Made by a program: the position numbers and the translations under genes. DNA of 64,000 bases from Sclerurus mexicanus (taxonomy: Eukaryota > Chordata > Aves > Passeriformes > Furnariidae), in assembly GCA_013396755.1 (NCBI GenBank), contig VWZF01002532.1, positions 559,313 through 623,312 of the forward strand, written 5' to 3'. Shown here piece by piece: positions 1 to 13,112 of the stretch. Below the pieces are notes generated by a model that saw nothing but the letters and a program-made list of their open reading frames with translations, was not told the DNA's origin and made no database searches. Position 1 is the first letter of the stretch, and each line of letters begins with the position of its first letter.

Positions 1-2269
1 TTACTATCTCACACAAGTATCCATTATAAAAGCACCCTACATTGCTGACCAGATCAGTGCTAAACACTGATAACTTTTTCTTGTGGCTTTTCAGCTCTTC
101 CTGTACTTGACCAGTAACAGTCCGACCTATGGCACTGAAAGGAAAGCTGAAAGGTATGAATCATATGTTGTAATTCAGGAGAGCTTCAAAAGTTTCCTGA
201 GTCAAGCCACATGCACAGTGCAACTGTTGAGTGTACTCTCAAAAGACACATATTACCTAGGGCTGTTTTTCCTCAATTTCTCTCCTGAATACCAAGAGAA
301 GCACAAGTGCATGTGTGCCCCTCTGAAACCAACAGGGGAATTCCAAAGCAGCAACTGTCATAGCCCAGTTTGCTTCCCAAATTTTAAGCAGAAAAGACTG
401 CTAGGTCATCTTCTTCTAATGACTTTTTGTGAAAACTATAATTTCTTTAAAGAAGAAAAAAAGAACAATTTTCAGGAGAACTCAGCTTTCATCACCACCA
501 GAGCATTTAAAAAACAGGCATCTTCCTTTTGGTATCCTACTGTTCTTTGTTTTTTTGAAAGCTGCCCTAGTTTTTATGCCCAACTTGTGATCTCACTTCA
601 TAAGAACACTTCAGATCAAGAACCTTTGTTTAAATTAGGAATCCCAGTAACTATTTTTGGGAGGATACGAATAGAGAAATTTCCTTTTTCTTTCTGTCTG
701 TTCTTCTGACATGACTGCTTTTAGCAAAAGAAGGGACACACCAGAAAGCAAGTTAATATACAACTCAGAAAAACTATGTTTTAAACAAAATTATAGTCTT
801 TTGTCAAATATTTGAAAGGCTAACAGAAGATGGCAGGGATCAAAACTGAACGACCTAAACCTCTTAACATATCAGACATTAGAGCTACTTTGTTAACCCT
901 TAGCTAAGGCAGGAAAGTGTTCAATAATCCAGCCATTCAATAACCCCTAGAGACAGCAAATTACAACTGATGATTCTATCAGAACTAAATAGAAAAAGCA
1001 TGGAGAAAATAACACCTGCAGTGCAGCTCTTTGGAAACCTCTGCAATTACCACTATCTCCCCAAAAGTGACTAACTGTGGTCCTGGCACATCATTTTGTC
1101 AAGGAGCTAGCATTTACAATCAATTTCAATCAACTTCCATGCGTCTCTTCCCATTGACTGACATGCTGAGTTCTTGTCAGAATAACAAGTCAAGTTTGTG
1201 CCAATCACTGACAAAAGCCAAGTTTGATTGTTCCTCTTCCCATTACAAATAACAGGAACACAGTTTACTCATGGGGATATACAGTGAATTTAGGATTTTG
1301 TGCCTTACAATTCCTTTCTGTCAGATTCTGACCATGTGCATACACTCACCAAGGGAAGTGCCCAGGTTCAGGAAAGAACTTTCTAGACTCTCAGTGTTAC
1401 AAACAAAAATATTTTGAGGCAAAAAAACCCAGGCCAGCATGGCCACTTTACCACCCAAGCACTCTGCTCATGAACATCTTTTAGCATGCAGAATATGCAT
1501 GCTGACACATAGCTGAGAGAAATGAGATTACATAAGTAAACAAGAACAAGTGCAAGATCACAGCTAAAGGATATTTGCGCATGGAACTAATGAATTCCAC
1601 ATCTGAAGGGTGACAGAATGACAAAAAAGTCTTATTATTTTCCTAATAAATTCTAAAATAATTCAACATCTCTGCATTAATAAATTATTGAAAAATTCAT
1701 GCATGAAGCTTACCAGTCTTCCAGAACAGGGCAGGGGAAAGATAATTTGTGCTTCTTAAGGTATGACTGGCATCAGTATACAGACAAAATTTTCATATAT
1801 AAATTGTCTTTGTTCCTTGTACTACTACTGAGGCAACAAATTTTGAATATCCTGTGAACATTACTTTACAGGTTTCATTACCAGAAGAAGGAACTGAAAG
1901 CTGACAGTAACACTGATCGCAAAATTTTACTTTTATTTCCTCTCATTAATTTATTTTTATATTATTTACAGCAAACTATCACTCCATACAGTGATACTAA
2001 CCCAGGGTCTGATAATGTCACGTTTATTTGAAAGAACAACCTTTCAACCTGAAATACAACATAACCAAAAAGGTAACAGCTCAGCTGATTGCTCATCACA
2101 GTTCAGCTTGATGCTCCTCAGCATCAACAGGAGATACAAGCTGAAGCCAAGTAAGCCTTCCCAGCCCCAAAGAAGATGAATAATTTTACATTGACAACAG
2201 GTAAAAAGAGTAACTCAGAAACTCTGCTTAAAAGAAGGTGAAACTAGGAAGTCTGTGTGATGTACTTAC
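1..2269 (-). other. NELL1 intron downstream of the 2270-2372 exon (5' part)
   Basis: AT-rich intron sequence starting with the donor GTAAGT. No repeat, RNA gene or further exon is recognisable. The long plus-strand open frame at 83-709 begins at GTG rather than ATG, is AT-rich and resembles no protein I know. Confidence 0.7.
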
Positions 2270-2372
2270 CCTTGCACACTTTGCAGCACTGGCTTTCCAC
2301 GTGCACTGGGAGAGCATCAGGAGGACACTCAAGAGGGGGACAGGACATCCTTCGGCATTCCACAACTCCACT
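2270..2372 (-). CDS. NELL1: NELL1 coding exon (about exon 9), rest of first VWC domain
   Basis: This 103-bp exon gives 34 codons, starting SGVVECRRMSCPPLECPPDA and ending ESQCCKVCK, plus G of a split codon. It completes the first VWC domain with the typical C-x4-C-x4-C spacing and the terminal CCxxC signature. The acceptor is TTTGCTTAG|AG and the donor AAGG|GTAAGT. This is the last NELL1 exon in the window; the remaining VWC and the EGF-like exons should lie below position 1. Confidence 0.95.
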
Positions 2373-3223
2373 CTAAGCAAAGGGTTTTAAGACAAAATTC
2401 TACTACTACTGCTGCAGCAGGTGAGTATTTTATACAAAACACAAATAAAAACTAATTAAGTAAATGAAAACAGCATTCTGTATTACAAACCCATCGTTCA
2501 GTAGCAAATTTAATTCCATACAACTACAAAATGAATTAAAGTGCATCTGAAGGTGAACTGTCCCATTTTGATACATATTACTGGTTTTACCCCCCATGCC
2601 CCAAGCAAAATGCATTAAGTGAAAAGCATAAATCCATATTTACAAGAACATAAGCACTACTTTCTGTAGGCTGTTCCAACCATCTTTGAGATTTTTAACA
2701 ATCAGGTTTCTGTTTTCCTGAGCAAAGGCTCTCTTCTGATATTTATTAAATAATTTCAAAGATACACATTTTACATACTAATTCTCTTTCTGTTCCTTGT
2801 ATTTTTCAGACTGATAAATGCTGAAAACAGAATCTGCAAGTTGTTACCATGCAAGATGCAACTAAGCATCTATGAATACTATTAAGATAATGCTCCCTTT
2901 TTGAAAATGCTACTACAGTGAAAACAATTCCAAACCAAACACAGACAGTGCCACCCATTCACCCCAAACCGTAAAGTCCTCACAGCTATAATTAGAACAA
3001 ATAAGGAAGCATTGTCAAGGGAAAGCAGATTTTATTTATGAAACTTGTAAATAAGCAATGTCAAAATTTACCCATTTATTTTACCATTTCCCTCTCTGTT
3101 GTCCATACTGCCACCAGATCCATACTAAAAACATAATAATTCTCAGAGTTAACGCTGTATATTCAAAGGCCATTTTCACACTTTCATTAGGTCCTACTCT
3201 TGAAACTCCTTAGAAATTCTTAC
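2373..3223 (-). other. NELL1 intron, 851 bp
   Basis: Short AT-rich intron splitting the first VWC domain. It starts GTAAGA and ends TTAG on the minus strand. Nothing else recognised. Confidence 0.9.
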
Positions 3224-3358
3224 TTTGCATGTGCAATTCCTGCAATGATCATCTTCAACCCATGAGTCTTTGTCTCTATAGATCAATCCATTTACTTGAC
3301 AAGTCTTCTCACAATGACAGTCTTCCAACTGACTCAGTCTCGTTTCTGCATAATTTAA
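3224..3358 (-). CDS. NELL1: NELL1 coding exon (about exon 8), coiled-coil end and start of first VWC domain
   Basis: This 135-bp, 45-codon exon is in phase 0 at both ends. It opens LNYAETRLSQLEDCHCEKTC, finishing the coiled coil and entering the first von Willebrand factor type C domain, and ends VEDDHCRNCTCK. The CxCxxxC and CxxCxC cysteine patterns are diagnostic of VWC modules. The acceptor is TTTATAG|TTA and the donor TGCAAA|GTAAGA. Asn-Cys-Thr in the last residues is a formal glycosylation sequon, though Cys in the middle position makes use less likely. Confidence 0.96.
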
Positions 3359-6300
3359 CTATAAATTAAAGTAACTTGATGAGATTACTGCAATTAAAAC
3401 ACATTATTTTAAAAAAGCAAAAACACTATAGGTATTTTTAGCCAAACCAAGTTTGACTACAACCTTCAAAACACAGAACCAGGACATCAGCAGGTACAAA
3501 TTAAACCTATTCCTCAGACTCTGATGGATTATTCATTATCCGTGCTAATTGACAACAGTTTATTATTCATGCAACAGTATCTTGTGTTGTAACAAATCCC
3601 TAAGATCCCCTCAGGAATGTCTGGACACCACTACAAGTACAAAAACTAAAATTTTCTTCTTTTTTTTTTTTTAATTCTTAATCATGCATCAACCTGATTA
3701 CAAGTCAAAAAGCAGGAAGACTGGCACAGACTGACTTCCCCATCTCATTGTTAAGCATCAGCCAGACTAATACTCTTAACCTCATAATAGCAAGTGATAT
3801 TTGGAGGGGAAAGAAAGCATTTTAATTCAGTGTAGTACACAATCAAAGGAGAAGCCATAGTGCAGACCTTCCCTTCACACAAACTACCATCTTAATATCC
3901 TGCAGAGAGGAACCACCCCCATCTGTGTACACCTCGTACCCAGTACCATGATCTCTAACTCTGAGGAGAATTCAGAATTGCTTTTCCATTTTCTAATAGT
4001 AAAAATAAGTAAACAAATGTGGAGAGACAGTCTTACTATTTAGAAGTAAATATGTGCATTCTTTCCTGGCTCCTCCCCTGCTCATACAAACAACTAAAAG
4101 ATGACAGGCTTCTGTTAAAAAAGCATTGTTTCTGACAAAAGAAATAACAAAAATATCAAAAAACCCCAAACCATCAAAATTCATATGGAAAATTTTGTTA
4201 TTCATAAAAGTGTTCCTGGCATAAAAACTCATGTTGTAAACAAACCAGATTAATTAGTCCATCAGTGAACTCAAGTGCTTGATTTCTCTTGATTTTAATC
4301 AAAGTCATGCTTCAACCTTTCTGACCTCAACCAAAGAAAGACTCAGTACAAAGTTTTGTGCTGGAAATCTTTGTGTAACAAGCACATCTGAATACAAAGC
4401 ACACCCCAGTGTGGGCCCATAATTTACCAAAAGAAATTATATACCACTCAAAGAAATGCAGGAGATGGCCAGACTGATTTCAGCAGATTGTTAAAGCTGC
4501 ATGAATTATTTTAGCCAATTACATTTAAAGAGCAACTAACAGTATTCTAGCACAGCAGTTAAGAAAGCTGCAATATAGCACAATCCTTTTCTCCTGCAGC
4601 AAACTAATATTTTAGCCAGATTCTAATACTCTGACATATGGCATGACTCTATTTAAGGACACAAGATTAAATCAGCTGGACATATATACCGGAAAGATTC
4701 AAAATTAATTCAAATCATGACAAAAATAAAACAGGTTTTAAAAGCTGGCATTTAGTCATATTTAAAAGCTATGTCTTTACAAAACACAGGTAGGAAGAGG
4801 GCGTAAGGATGGTTACACTGTTATAGGTCAGGATGAAATGCTGCTGGTACATGGCACTCCAAGACAACCTGCTACAGACAATGCTCTGCTGGGCCCCTGA
4901 CACAGCCCCTCTGTCCCATACTGAGCCAGCACTGGACTCAAGAGACCCTGAGGTAAAGCCCAGGCAGGAGGGTATTCCTCCTTCCTGCCCTCACACTGCA
5001 TAATTTGCACAGCTACTAAAACTATCAGAGCCTGAAACCACTACTCAGGTGTTTTCTTCCCAGGCAAGATCAGCTCTGAGTTTTAATTCATATAAACTGC
5101 ATGTACACATTCATTGCAAACAACAGTCCTTGGTCTATTCAGTGCTCTGATACAGCTGTAACCAACACAGATTGAAGGAGACACTGAAATCTTAGATACA
5201 GTGGAGCCCAAAAGCAACAACTAGACATCAAACTACTTTTTCAAAATGCCTTCTTCATGTTCTGTATCTCTTTCTGCAGGAGCAGGAGCTAGGGATCCTT
5301 GCCCATGTACATTAGCAAGCTGTTCTCTGACCACCTGCTCTGCTAAACAGGATCTCTGCAGGCAGCTCACAGCCCTTCAAAGCCTTGCTCTTTGCCTTGA
5401 CATACATCATCCCACACAATACACTTGTATCTACATTAGTACCACTTGTGGCTATTGTGGCTACGATTTAAAAAGCCTAATGCACAAACCTTAATGCTTC
5501 CCTCCAGACCTTCCATTTTTAGCTGGCATTTGTCTACCAAATTAACCTCCTTTCCTGCTGCATGCATCTTTCCTGGACAACAGTATTTCTGTAACAACTG
5601 CAACAAAACAGTCAGTGGACTGCTGTAACAGAAAAGGAACTTGCAATGAAGGATTATCCCAGCACCACTTTATGAAAGTACAGAGTCTTTGCAGTACAAA
5701 TACTGTGTTATTTGCTTCCCCTCATAAAGTACTAGCAAGCAAAAATATAATTAACATCAGAGGAAGCAAGTTACTCAGTACAGTGCATAATTGGAACTTG
5801 CTCATACCACCAGCAGGGCTCAAAATAATTGCCTCTCTTTCACAGCACAAGCAGAAAACTGAACTAAAAGCTTCACATTTTGCATTGGGAGCCAGCCTGT
5901 CCAAAGCATGTCAGCCAAGTAAGTGCACTGTCAGGATAATGCACACACTCTAAAAACAGCTTCCCCTTTCCTATTGGGAAGGAAAAGAACATTTAAAGGC
6001 AGCACAGTAAAAAGTATAATGTTTTCACATGAGCAGCACTACTATGCAAATCCTATTTTTTAAATTCCTGTTCAATAACTACATTGAGATTAAAGACCTC
6101 TATGGGTTGGTTGAATTTGTAGTTAAATCAGTAAGTAATTAACAGGTAAGTGCTGTTTCAGAAGAGATAATTAATTGCTCTTTACCACAAACCAGATGGT
6201 TTACCAACATTAACCTCAAAAAGTGTTCAGACTGTCTTTTAACACATATTAGGGGTTCAGTAACCTCTAAAACAGTTTCCTACCCCAAAATTTTACCACA

Positions 6301-7025
6301 GCCTTAGCTGAAGGGCCTTGGCTAACACAAAGGTTGCCTGTGAATTGCAGGAGGAGAGCCCAAAGAAGATCTCCAAAATTCCAAACAAGCAAATAAAAAA
6401 ACCCTCCCAACACTACAGATTCCCATTCATCCTATTCATGATCCAAACCACGGGAGGGAGAAAGAAGAAAGGGGCGGGGGGGGGACAGGAGGGTGAAGAC
6501 CCAAGCACACTCCTGGAACTGGACTAACTTTTATGCTGATAAAATCATTGATCAAACATGATGTCAGGATCAGCACAGCCAGCAAGTTCACAGGCATTTT
6601 CATTTTGGGAGCTCATTTCAGCTCCCAAGAAGGGCATTATGCCAGTCCTAAAGACTTCACAGGACTTCCCATAAGCAAACACACCTCCCTCTGACAGCAT
6701 CATGCGGTGAGAAAATTGTTGAGGGATTTCACTCTTTTGTTTCTGTATTTATCCCTCAGAATGGAAAGGGAAATCAGACTAAGGCTTCTTACAGGAAATC
6801 AGACCCTGGGCATTTTGTCATTACCTGACAAATAATAAAGCAGACAACAGCAACTGCATTAAGCTTAAGGGACATCCATGGAGATACATCCATAAATCTA
6901 CTGCAGACAGGGAGGAAAAAAAATGGCTGTACCATGAAAATGTGGAATAATTGCATAAGGAAAAAATACTTTCATCTTAGCACAGGAGGAAATGGGCAAC
7001 TAACAAAAAAAGCTTAGGCACCTAC
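3359..7025 (-). other. NELL1 intron, 3,667 bp
   Basis: AT-rich intron containing a T run near 3660-3672 and a G-rich tract near 6474-6484. No mobile element is recognisable by eye. It separates the two coiled-coil exons. Confidence 0.85.
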
Positions 7026-7108
7026 TTTTGCAGTCATTTTTGCCAGGAGTTCTTGCAAATCCATGATTCCTTGCACCAGACTTAGGAAATCACTGCAGGT
7101 TGGGCATG
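7026..7108 (-). CDS. NELL1: NELL1 coding exon (about exon 7), coiled-coil segment
   Basis: This 83-bp exon completes the split Thr codon with CA and adds 27 codons: CPTCSDFLSLVQGIMDLQE then LLAKMTAK. The acceptor is CTATTGAG|CA and the donor GCAAAA|GTAGGT. The CxxC motif followed by hydrophobic residues at heptad-like spacing (Leu, Val, Ile, Leu, Leu, Met) is the start of the NELL coiled coil, which in the family mediates oligomerisation. This segment decides NELL1 against NELL2, whose corresponding stretch differs at many positions. Confidence 0.96.
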
Positions 7109-7357
7109 CTCAATAGAGGAAGAGTAAAAAGAAACAGCAAGGAAGAGAAGGAAAGACACAATAACCCATAAATAACCAACAGTCTATCATACTTGATTTA
7201 TCTGAACATAAAATGCAATCTGTTTACACAGAAGTTTTACCTTCTGGAAGTCAACACATGAAAAAAAAACCCTGACAACACTGAATATATTATTTTTAAA
7301 ACAAGGAAACAATCTATATGAAAAATCTAAAATAAAAAAAAAGAAATTGCTACTTAC
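7109..7357 (-). other. NELL1 intron, 249 bp
   Basis: Very short intron between the TSPN-end exon and the coiled-coil exon, with donor GTAAGT and acceptor TTGAG. It is A-rich on the plus strand, giving the acceptor a T-rich tract. Confidence 0.92.
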
Positions 7358-7430
7358 TGCGATTCAGATTAGGACACTGCGTTATATATCCATTAGGTAT
7401 AAAGATGACTTTCACATCTTGAATAACACC
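7358..7430 (-). CDS. NELL1: NELL1 coding exon (about exon 6), end of TSPN domain
   Basis: This short 73-bp exon gives 24 codons, starting GVIQDVKVIFIPNGYITQC and ending PNLNR, plus the first base of a Thr codon. It begins in phase 0 after ACAAAG and ends with the donor CGCA|GTAAGT. It encodes the last strands of the laminin-G-like domain and the first Cys of the linker leading to the coiled coil. Asn-Arg-Thr across the splice forms a potential N-glycosylation sequon. Only 249 bp separate it from the next exon. Confidence 0.95.
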
Positions 7431-10400
7431 CTTTGTAAAAGAAGAGAAAACTGGTAATACAGACTACAAACATTCGCGTAAATCTCTACAAGCTGTTTCA
7501 CAAGCCATTTCTTCAGTGGATATGAAAAAATTACTGGCTCTCTCTTCTTGTGAGGAAACTAACTGAAGGTGGATAAAATATAACTCCTTCTATCTGCGTG
7601 TTTGGATTTTAATTTTCACGGAACACAGAAATAATACTGCTTTGTCTTTTGTAACCACCAATATAAGCTGCTTAAATGTCTTAAAACGGGGTGAGATTGG
7701 TGAAAAAAGCAGTGAAATAATACCCGTTGCTCAAGCCGATGACACACTTTTCCAAAAGACAAAAAAAACCCCACAGTAAAACTCCTTAGTGATTCAGCCA
7801 AATAAGACTGTGAAATCAAACACTGTGAAAAGACTAGTATATAGTGTCAGATGTAAGTAATAGTTTACACTTCCACTGTTTGGTTTCATTTAGCCTGCTA
7901 GTTTTGTATCTCAACAGGCAGTTCATGTAATCATGCCATCAGTCAGAATTAAATCCTCTCTCTAGCCCAGACAGATAGAAAGATGCCCTGTGCAGGACTG
8001 GCAGAAGGTCAGTGCCAGTCAATGGAGGTTGTACGAGCCTCCTAAACCAAACTAGGCAGGAAAGGAGAGTGAAAGGACCAGAAGGTGCAATGCCATCTGC
8101 ACCCTCTGTTGTGCTGACCTGCAAGGGTAGCCCCGATGGGAGTGGCAATGGCCCAGTATCCCTGCACACCTGGGCCCTGAAGAACCCTACGTACTCCAAA
8201 TAGTCCAGAAAAAGCTGAAGCTTGTGTTTGCTCTTTTAAGCTCAGGACAAAGCTTTTGCTACATCTCTGACTGTGCAATGTGCTTACTTCACTAGCTTTA
8301 ACAATGTCATGGTCACTAAGGGAGAGGAGCAAGGGAAGACAAGGGACTTCAAGTGCTGATATTTGTACTTCCCCTGACTGTTAATCAGATGTTGTGACAC
8401 AGCTCTATCTCCTCCCAGACAGAAGAATTTCTTTAATCTGAAAAGAAATTTATCATTGCAGCAGTTATTATCTAATTAAATTACTGATTTGCAAGACTAT
8501 GTTTTAATTTTCAGTTAAATTGCAGAAGAGTGAGTTTTGCAGACCAAGGACATAGTCATTTGCTCATAGGCACTTCAACTTCGCCCATAAATAAAATAAA
8601 GGCCTCAGACAGCCCTTGAAGCCTGGCAACCACAGCAAGTAACATTTAACATTTACATGTTCATCGGCTAAAAGAACAGAAGGTAATCAGCAAGCACTGC
8701 TTCCTGCTTACTGTTTCATGATCAAATATTAACTGAAAATATTAACAGAGATAATCAGATCATACTGTCTTTCTTGCATAAGTTTATACATTTATTAACC
8801 TTTTCATCTATGAGAATAATGAAATCATAAGTAATGAGAAGTAATAATGTCACTGGAAATGGAACATCCTGAAAGCCATTTTACATACTTTCTGTCAGCA
8901 GTCATCAATGAGAAATTAGAAGGTGAGGCATAAAAATATATTTCAACACTTAAGCCTCTTCAGTGAAAAGCTCAGCCAAGAGTAAATGAGATTACAAAGG
9001 TGCACCAGACCATATCACCCAGCTAAGAAGACACCATCCAGAGAGAAGTGATATTTTCTTCAGCCTTTTTTTATTAAAGTGCATCTTCAGCTTCAAATAT
9101 GTTTGTTGCATCAGAGTCACACTGTTCAATTGTCTTTCAGATAGATTTGCATTTAAATACAGTCTGGAGAAGAAACACACCTATTTTACGTGTCTTCATT
9201 TCTGGCCACATGAAAGCGTATTACCATAGAAAAACACATGAATATGAACTTCAGTTCACTAACACAGATGCCTTCTAAGTCTATAAACCTTATGAAACAG
9301 AATTAATATGACCAAGTACAGAAGTGAACTTTCAAATGGCAGAAATTTTGCTGATGTATTTTTTTTAATAGAAAGACTTGAATATAGGCAAACACTTATT
9401 ACAGCCATAGCTACTGTAACAAACACGAACAAATTCAGATTATTCCTGCTTCAGCATTAAGTCTAGATTGTTGAGAGCTTGGAGTTGGCCTTGACAGGGA
9501 GATGTCAGCAGCCAAAGTCTTTCCAGTTTTCCCTTCCCAAGCAGCCATCACCTTTACATTACCATTTAAAACATTTGGCTAATGGCAATCAAAGCTTCAT
9601 TTTAGCACCAGGATTCACTAGCTTGAAGAGCCTTCATCTGTGCAGGCAGATTACCAGGATGAAATTCAGGTCTGCAGCACTAAATATCAAGCTCATCCTA
9701 TGAGAATGCAATACAAAAGCCCAATTTATTGCACTTTTTGTGTCTCTGCTAAATAGAACACTTCACCCACATTCTGTGAAAAGGCTCATATATTCCATGA
9801 GCTCTCCACTCCTATGTTTTCATTTCCTCCATTGCCTTTCACCCCCTTTGAAACCTACTTCTCCCACAGAGATAATGTGAGTCACACAGCTGTGCAAGCT
9901 GCATCGGCCAGGGCTGGGGAAAGGCTCTGCACAGAAGCACCAGCAGAAATGCCTGAAACTCATGTGCCTAAGCAAAGCCATGCCAACACCACTAGACTTC
10001 CACTCCATCTCTACTGTGCTGCTCTGCACAGGGCAGACATGCCCCTTGCCAGGCACCTGAACAGTTGCCCTTGGCACTGTAGTTTTCACCTCAGTTCATA
10101 CAACTCCAAGTCCAAAATTATTACAGAGTCATATGAGATTATATGTACATATATATGTGATATGCATATGATGCCATGCAGCAAAAATACCAGTATGCTT
10201 CTCAAGCACCAACTATACAATCCCCAGACAAAACAAGCAGGATCAATAGAGCCTGCTCTAGCAGTTATGAAAATTACTGTCTTTCTACATGAATCACCTT
10301 GTCAGCAATGCATTAATAAGCTCATTTCTGCAGTAGCTCTTTGGAGGCATCCCTGGGGAGGAAGGGTTCTCCCCAGCAATAAAATGAAACTGCAGATAAT

Positions 10401-10555
10401 TTTGATCCTGACAGCAATCAGATCCATCCCAGAGAGAGAGTTCCCTGGATGTGTGGCATCACTCTTTTTTTCCTTTCCATTGCATTTACATGGGTTTCCT
10501 AATCTGATTATAATAGGATTCTCTAGCCCTAAAACAAATCTTGGTTTTGGGATAC

Positions 10556-11406
10556 TGGCCTGGTTCTGGCCAGGACAGGGTTAATTTCTGCAGTAGTCAG
10601 GAGGGGATGTGGCTCAGACATGGAGTTACTGATGAATGACACTGCCACTGTGTGCCACAACTACCACAGACAGTGAGGATGGACCGCTCCAGATACACCA
10701 GTGGTGAGCTCCTCCTGCAGGTGGCAACCAGCCCTTCTGCCCTGGGAGACATCCAGGACAGAGAGAACCCACAGTCATGGGCTAAAGGAACTCAACAGGT
10801 ATCTTGGAGGGACAGCCATTGACTATGGAAATTATACTTCTGCTTGTGTATATGTAGATATATAAATATTCATCTGTATATAGTTGGAAGGTGTAGGATC
10901 TGGGTATGGTAGATGGTATAGAAAAAAGGGTGGATAAATTAAGGCTGTTGCGAATGGTACTCCCCAATTCAGTGCCCCCACCAAGATGGGGGCATACCAC
11001 AGATGGCTCTCTCTCAATCCCCCTTTCCCTCCCCATTCCTGCTGCCACAGGATGGAGTTGAGAATTGGAGGCACAAAAGGTGAAGATCACAGATTGAGAG
11101 TAGAACCATTTACTGGAAACAGCAATGAGATAAGAAAACTAACAGTAACAGCAACAATGTTCATAAAAAAGGGTGTAAGAAATTATTTACATGGACAAAC
11201 ATTCCTGATAACGGACAATACAGAACAACGCCTTCCACCATGTTTTCTCGAGCAGAAGGGACCGCTTCTCCATGAAAAAAGAGAGTCCCTTCCCTCTGCC
11301 CCTGGCAATGATGTGAGGTGGTATAAAATAACCTCCATATCCCGGCCATGTTCTCTCCCTCCAGGCTACTGCAGAAATTAACCCTGTCCTGGCTGGAACC
11401 AGGACA
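10556..11406 (-). mobile_element. LTR-like element with long inverted ends (851 bp)
   Basis: Both ends carry the same roughly 40-bp sequence in opposite orientation, beginning TGGCCTGGTTCTGGCCAGGA on the plus strand and TGTCCTGGTTCCAGCCAGGA on the minus strand, with only a few mismatches. Flanking pentamers GATAC (10551-10555) and GACAC (11407-11411) match at 4 of 5 positions, as expected for an aged target-site duplication. Read on the minus strand, the right half resembles an avian ERVL-type LTR: TGTCCTGG start, a TTTATAC TATA-like box, AGTAAA followed by an ATCTCA-like stretch, and a TCCAATTCTC region. It may be one LTR with long terminal inverted repeats or an LTR with an inverted duplicate of its start. 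Family name not assigned. Confidence 0.7.
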
Positions 11407-12762
11407 GACACACAAACAAACCTGAAGCGTCAGCATGTAGTTTTCAAAGGAAGTAATTCATAAGCGTGCCTTCAAAGCAAGCAGACAAAGCTATTTGAGT
11501 CTGCTCCACATTTGCTCCCACCACTGCTGTGCTACAACCATGCTGTCTTGTTTGAACAAGTGCTTGGTAGTAGCGGGTAAGTTACAACCAGTAAGAGATA
11601 CCAGTAGCAAGGGGTAAGACTTCAATTCCCTTGATTACACCATAGAGCACTTCAGTCCCCAGCAAGGTCACAGACACAGCAGGGCTACTTGTGAAATAAT
11701 CACTGTAAATAAAATGTGGAACAAAAGCATAAATATAAAAAATTGCAGCAGCTGGTCACAGTGACTTGGGAATAGCATATCCATCCCGCCTCTTCTGTTA
11801 TACTGAAGAATTATAATCTAATATAGGCATGAGAACATGACCAAAATGTGTTTTAGTGCTAAATTAATTAACTATCATTAAAGGAAGAAAACTTTTTGAA
11901 TGTCAAGGATGATACTGAGAGCAGTGCTTTTTCTTACACACAGTTTCATGGCTCCAACACACAAAAATGCTAATTCTTTTTTAACGCTCTTATTTCCCTG
12001 CAGATCTCTGTTTACACATTAAGGAAAATATATCCATTTTTTATATGCTAAAACAGTGAAACAAATTGCTCTGAAAAAGAAAAGGTCCTGCTGAGCATGT
12101 AAATATATGGAAAGATATATGTATTCTTTACAAACTGGCAAAATCCCAAGGTTTTACAATGAATAAAGTAAAAAAAGTAAGACCTCTGAAATTTGCAAGG
12201 AGGATTAAAAAAAACACAACCAATTATATTTCTGCCCTGAAGAAAGTTAGTAAAATATTCAAGCATGCATAAAGCAAAGTAAGGCACTTGTCGGCTTTCA
12301 TTATGATCAATAAAAATTGTCAGTTCATTAGCATATCATTAGCTATCCTGCTGTTTCCAAAGTGTTAACACGTAGAAATATTAATTTACAAACATATAAT
12401 ATCCCAGAGTTCTGAGGCTCTGACTGCCTGCATAAAATAAGAATTTAGGATGGGCGACTCCAATATAACTTCTTCCTTTTCCCATGTAGCTATAAACATA
12501 TGTTTGCCATCTGTGGAATAGTGGGAAGCAGCTGAGGTAAAAAACCAACAGCTGTAGAATAAAATAATACTATCAATTTCACTTCCCAGTGACAGCTCAG
12601 CTGCTGGAGGATGAAATGAACTCTAGGCTCAGAGCGACTCTCGGACCATCATTTAAGTTAAGAGTTAGCTTTTACCTCTGTTTCACAATTAGAATTGTTA
12701 GCTGTTATGCTGAAATAATTTTAGCGTAAAATAATTGTCCTAACTTGTTAAAATCGGAGGAC

Positions 12763-12784
12763 TTCTGAGGAGAGGTCCTCAGAA
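12763..12784. other. Small perfect hairpin
   Basis: TTCTGAGGA and TCCTCAGAA are exact inverted copies separated by GAGG, giving a 9-bp stem and 4-base loop. No known function; could form in the pre-mRNA. Confidence 0.5.
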
Positions 12785-13112
12785 AACAGGCAACTTGTAA
12801 AACTGTCTTAGGAACTGACAGCTTCAAAGGGAAACCGAGTGGGTGGTAAATCACCTTGGCAACAAATCCATGCCCAGATCAAGGATAGGCAGATTGGCCT
12901 ATACTGCACTATAGAGCAGATAAACACTGTGCCTTCTAATCCAAAACTGGAATAAATATCAGAAACTTTCACTTTGTAAACAAGCTGTTTACCAACTGTT
13001 CACAGTTTCCATCAAAATTCATCCAGTAGAGTATTTCATGAGAGTAAGACAACTAACCGTAAGTATCTTATTATTACTTTTCTTCTTCGTGTGCCACTTC
13101 ATATCTGCTTAC

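Larger units (their letters stand above)
7431..13112 (-). other. NELL1 intron, 5,682 bp
   Basis: AT-rich intron holding the 851-bp inverted-end element at 10556-11406, a small perfect hairpin at 12763-12784 and a moderately GC-rich patch near 7960-8200 that I cannot classify. Otherwise unremarkable. Confidence 0.85.

Noticed and set aside
83..709. 208-codon plus-strand open frame
   Set aside because: Begins at GTG rather than ATG, is AT-rich, shows no recognisable domain, and lies in a NELL1 intron on the opposite strand; treated as chance.
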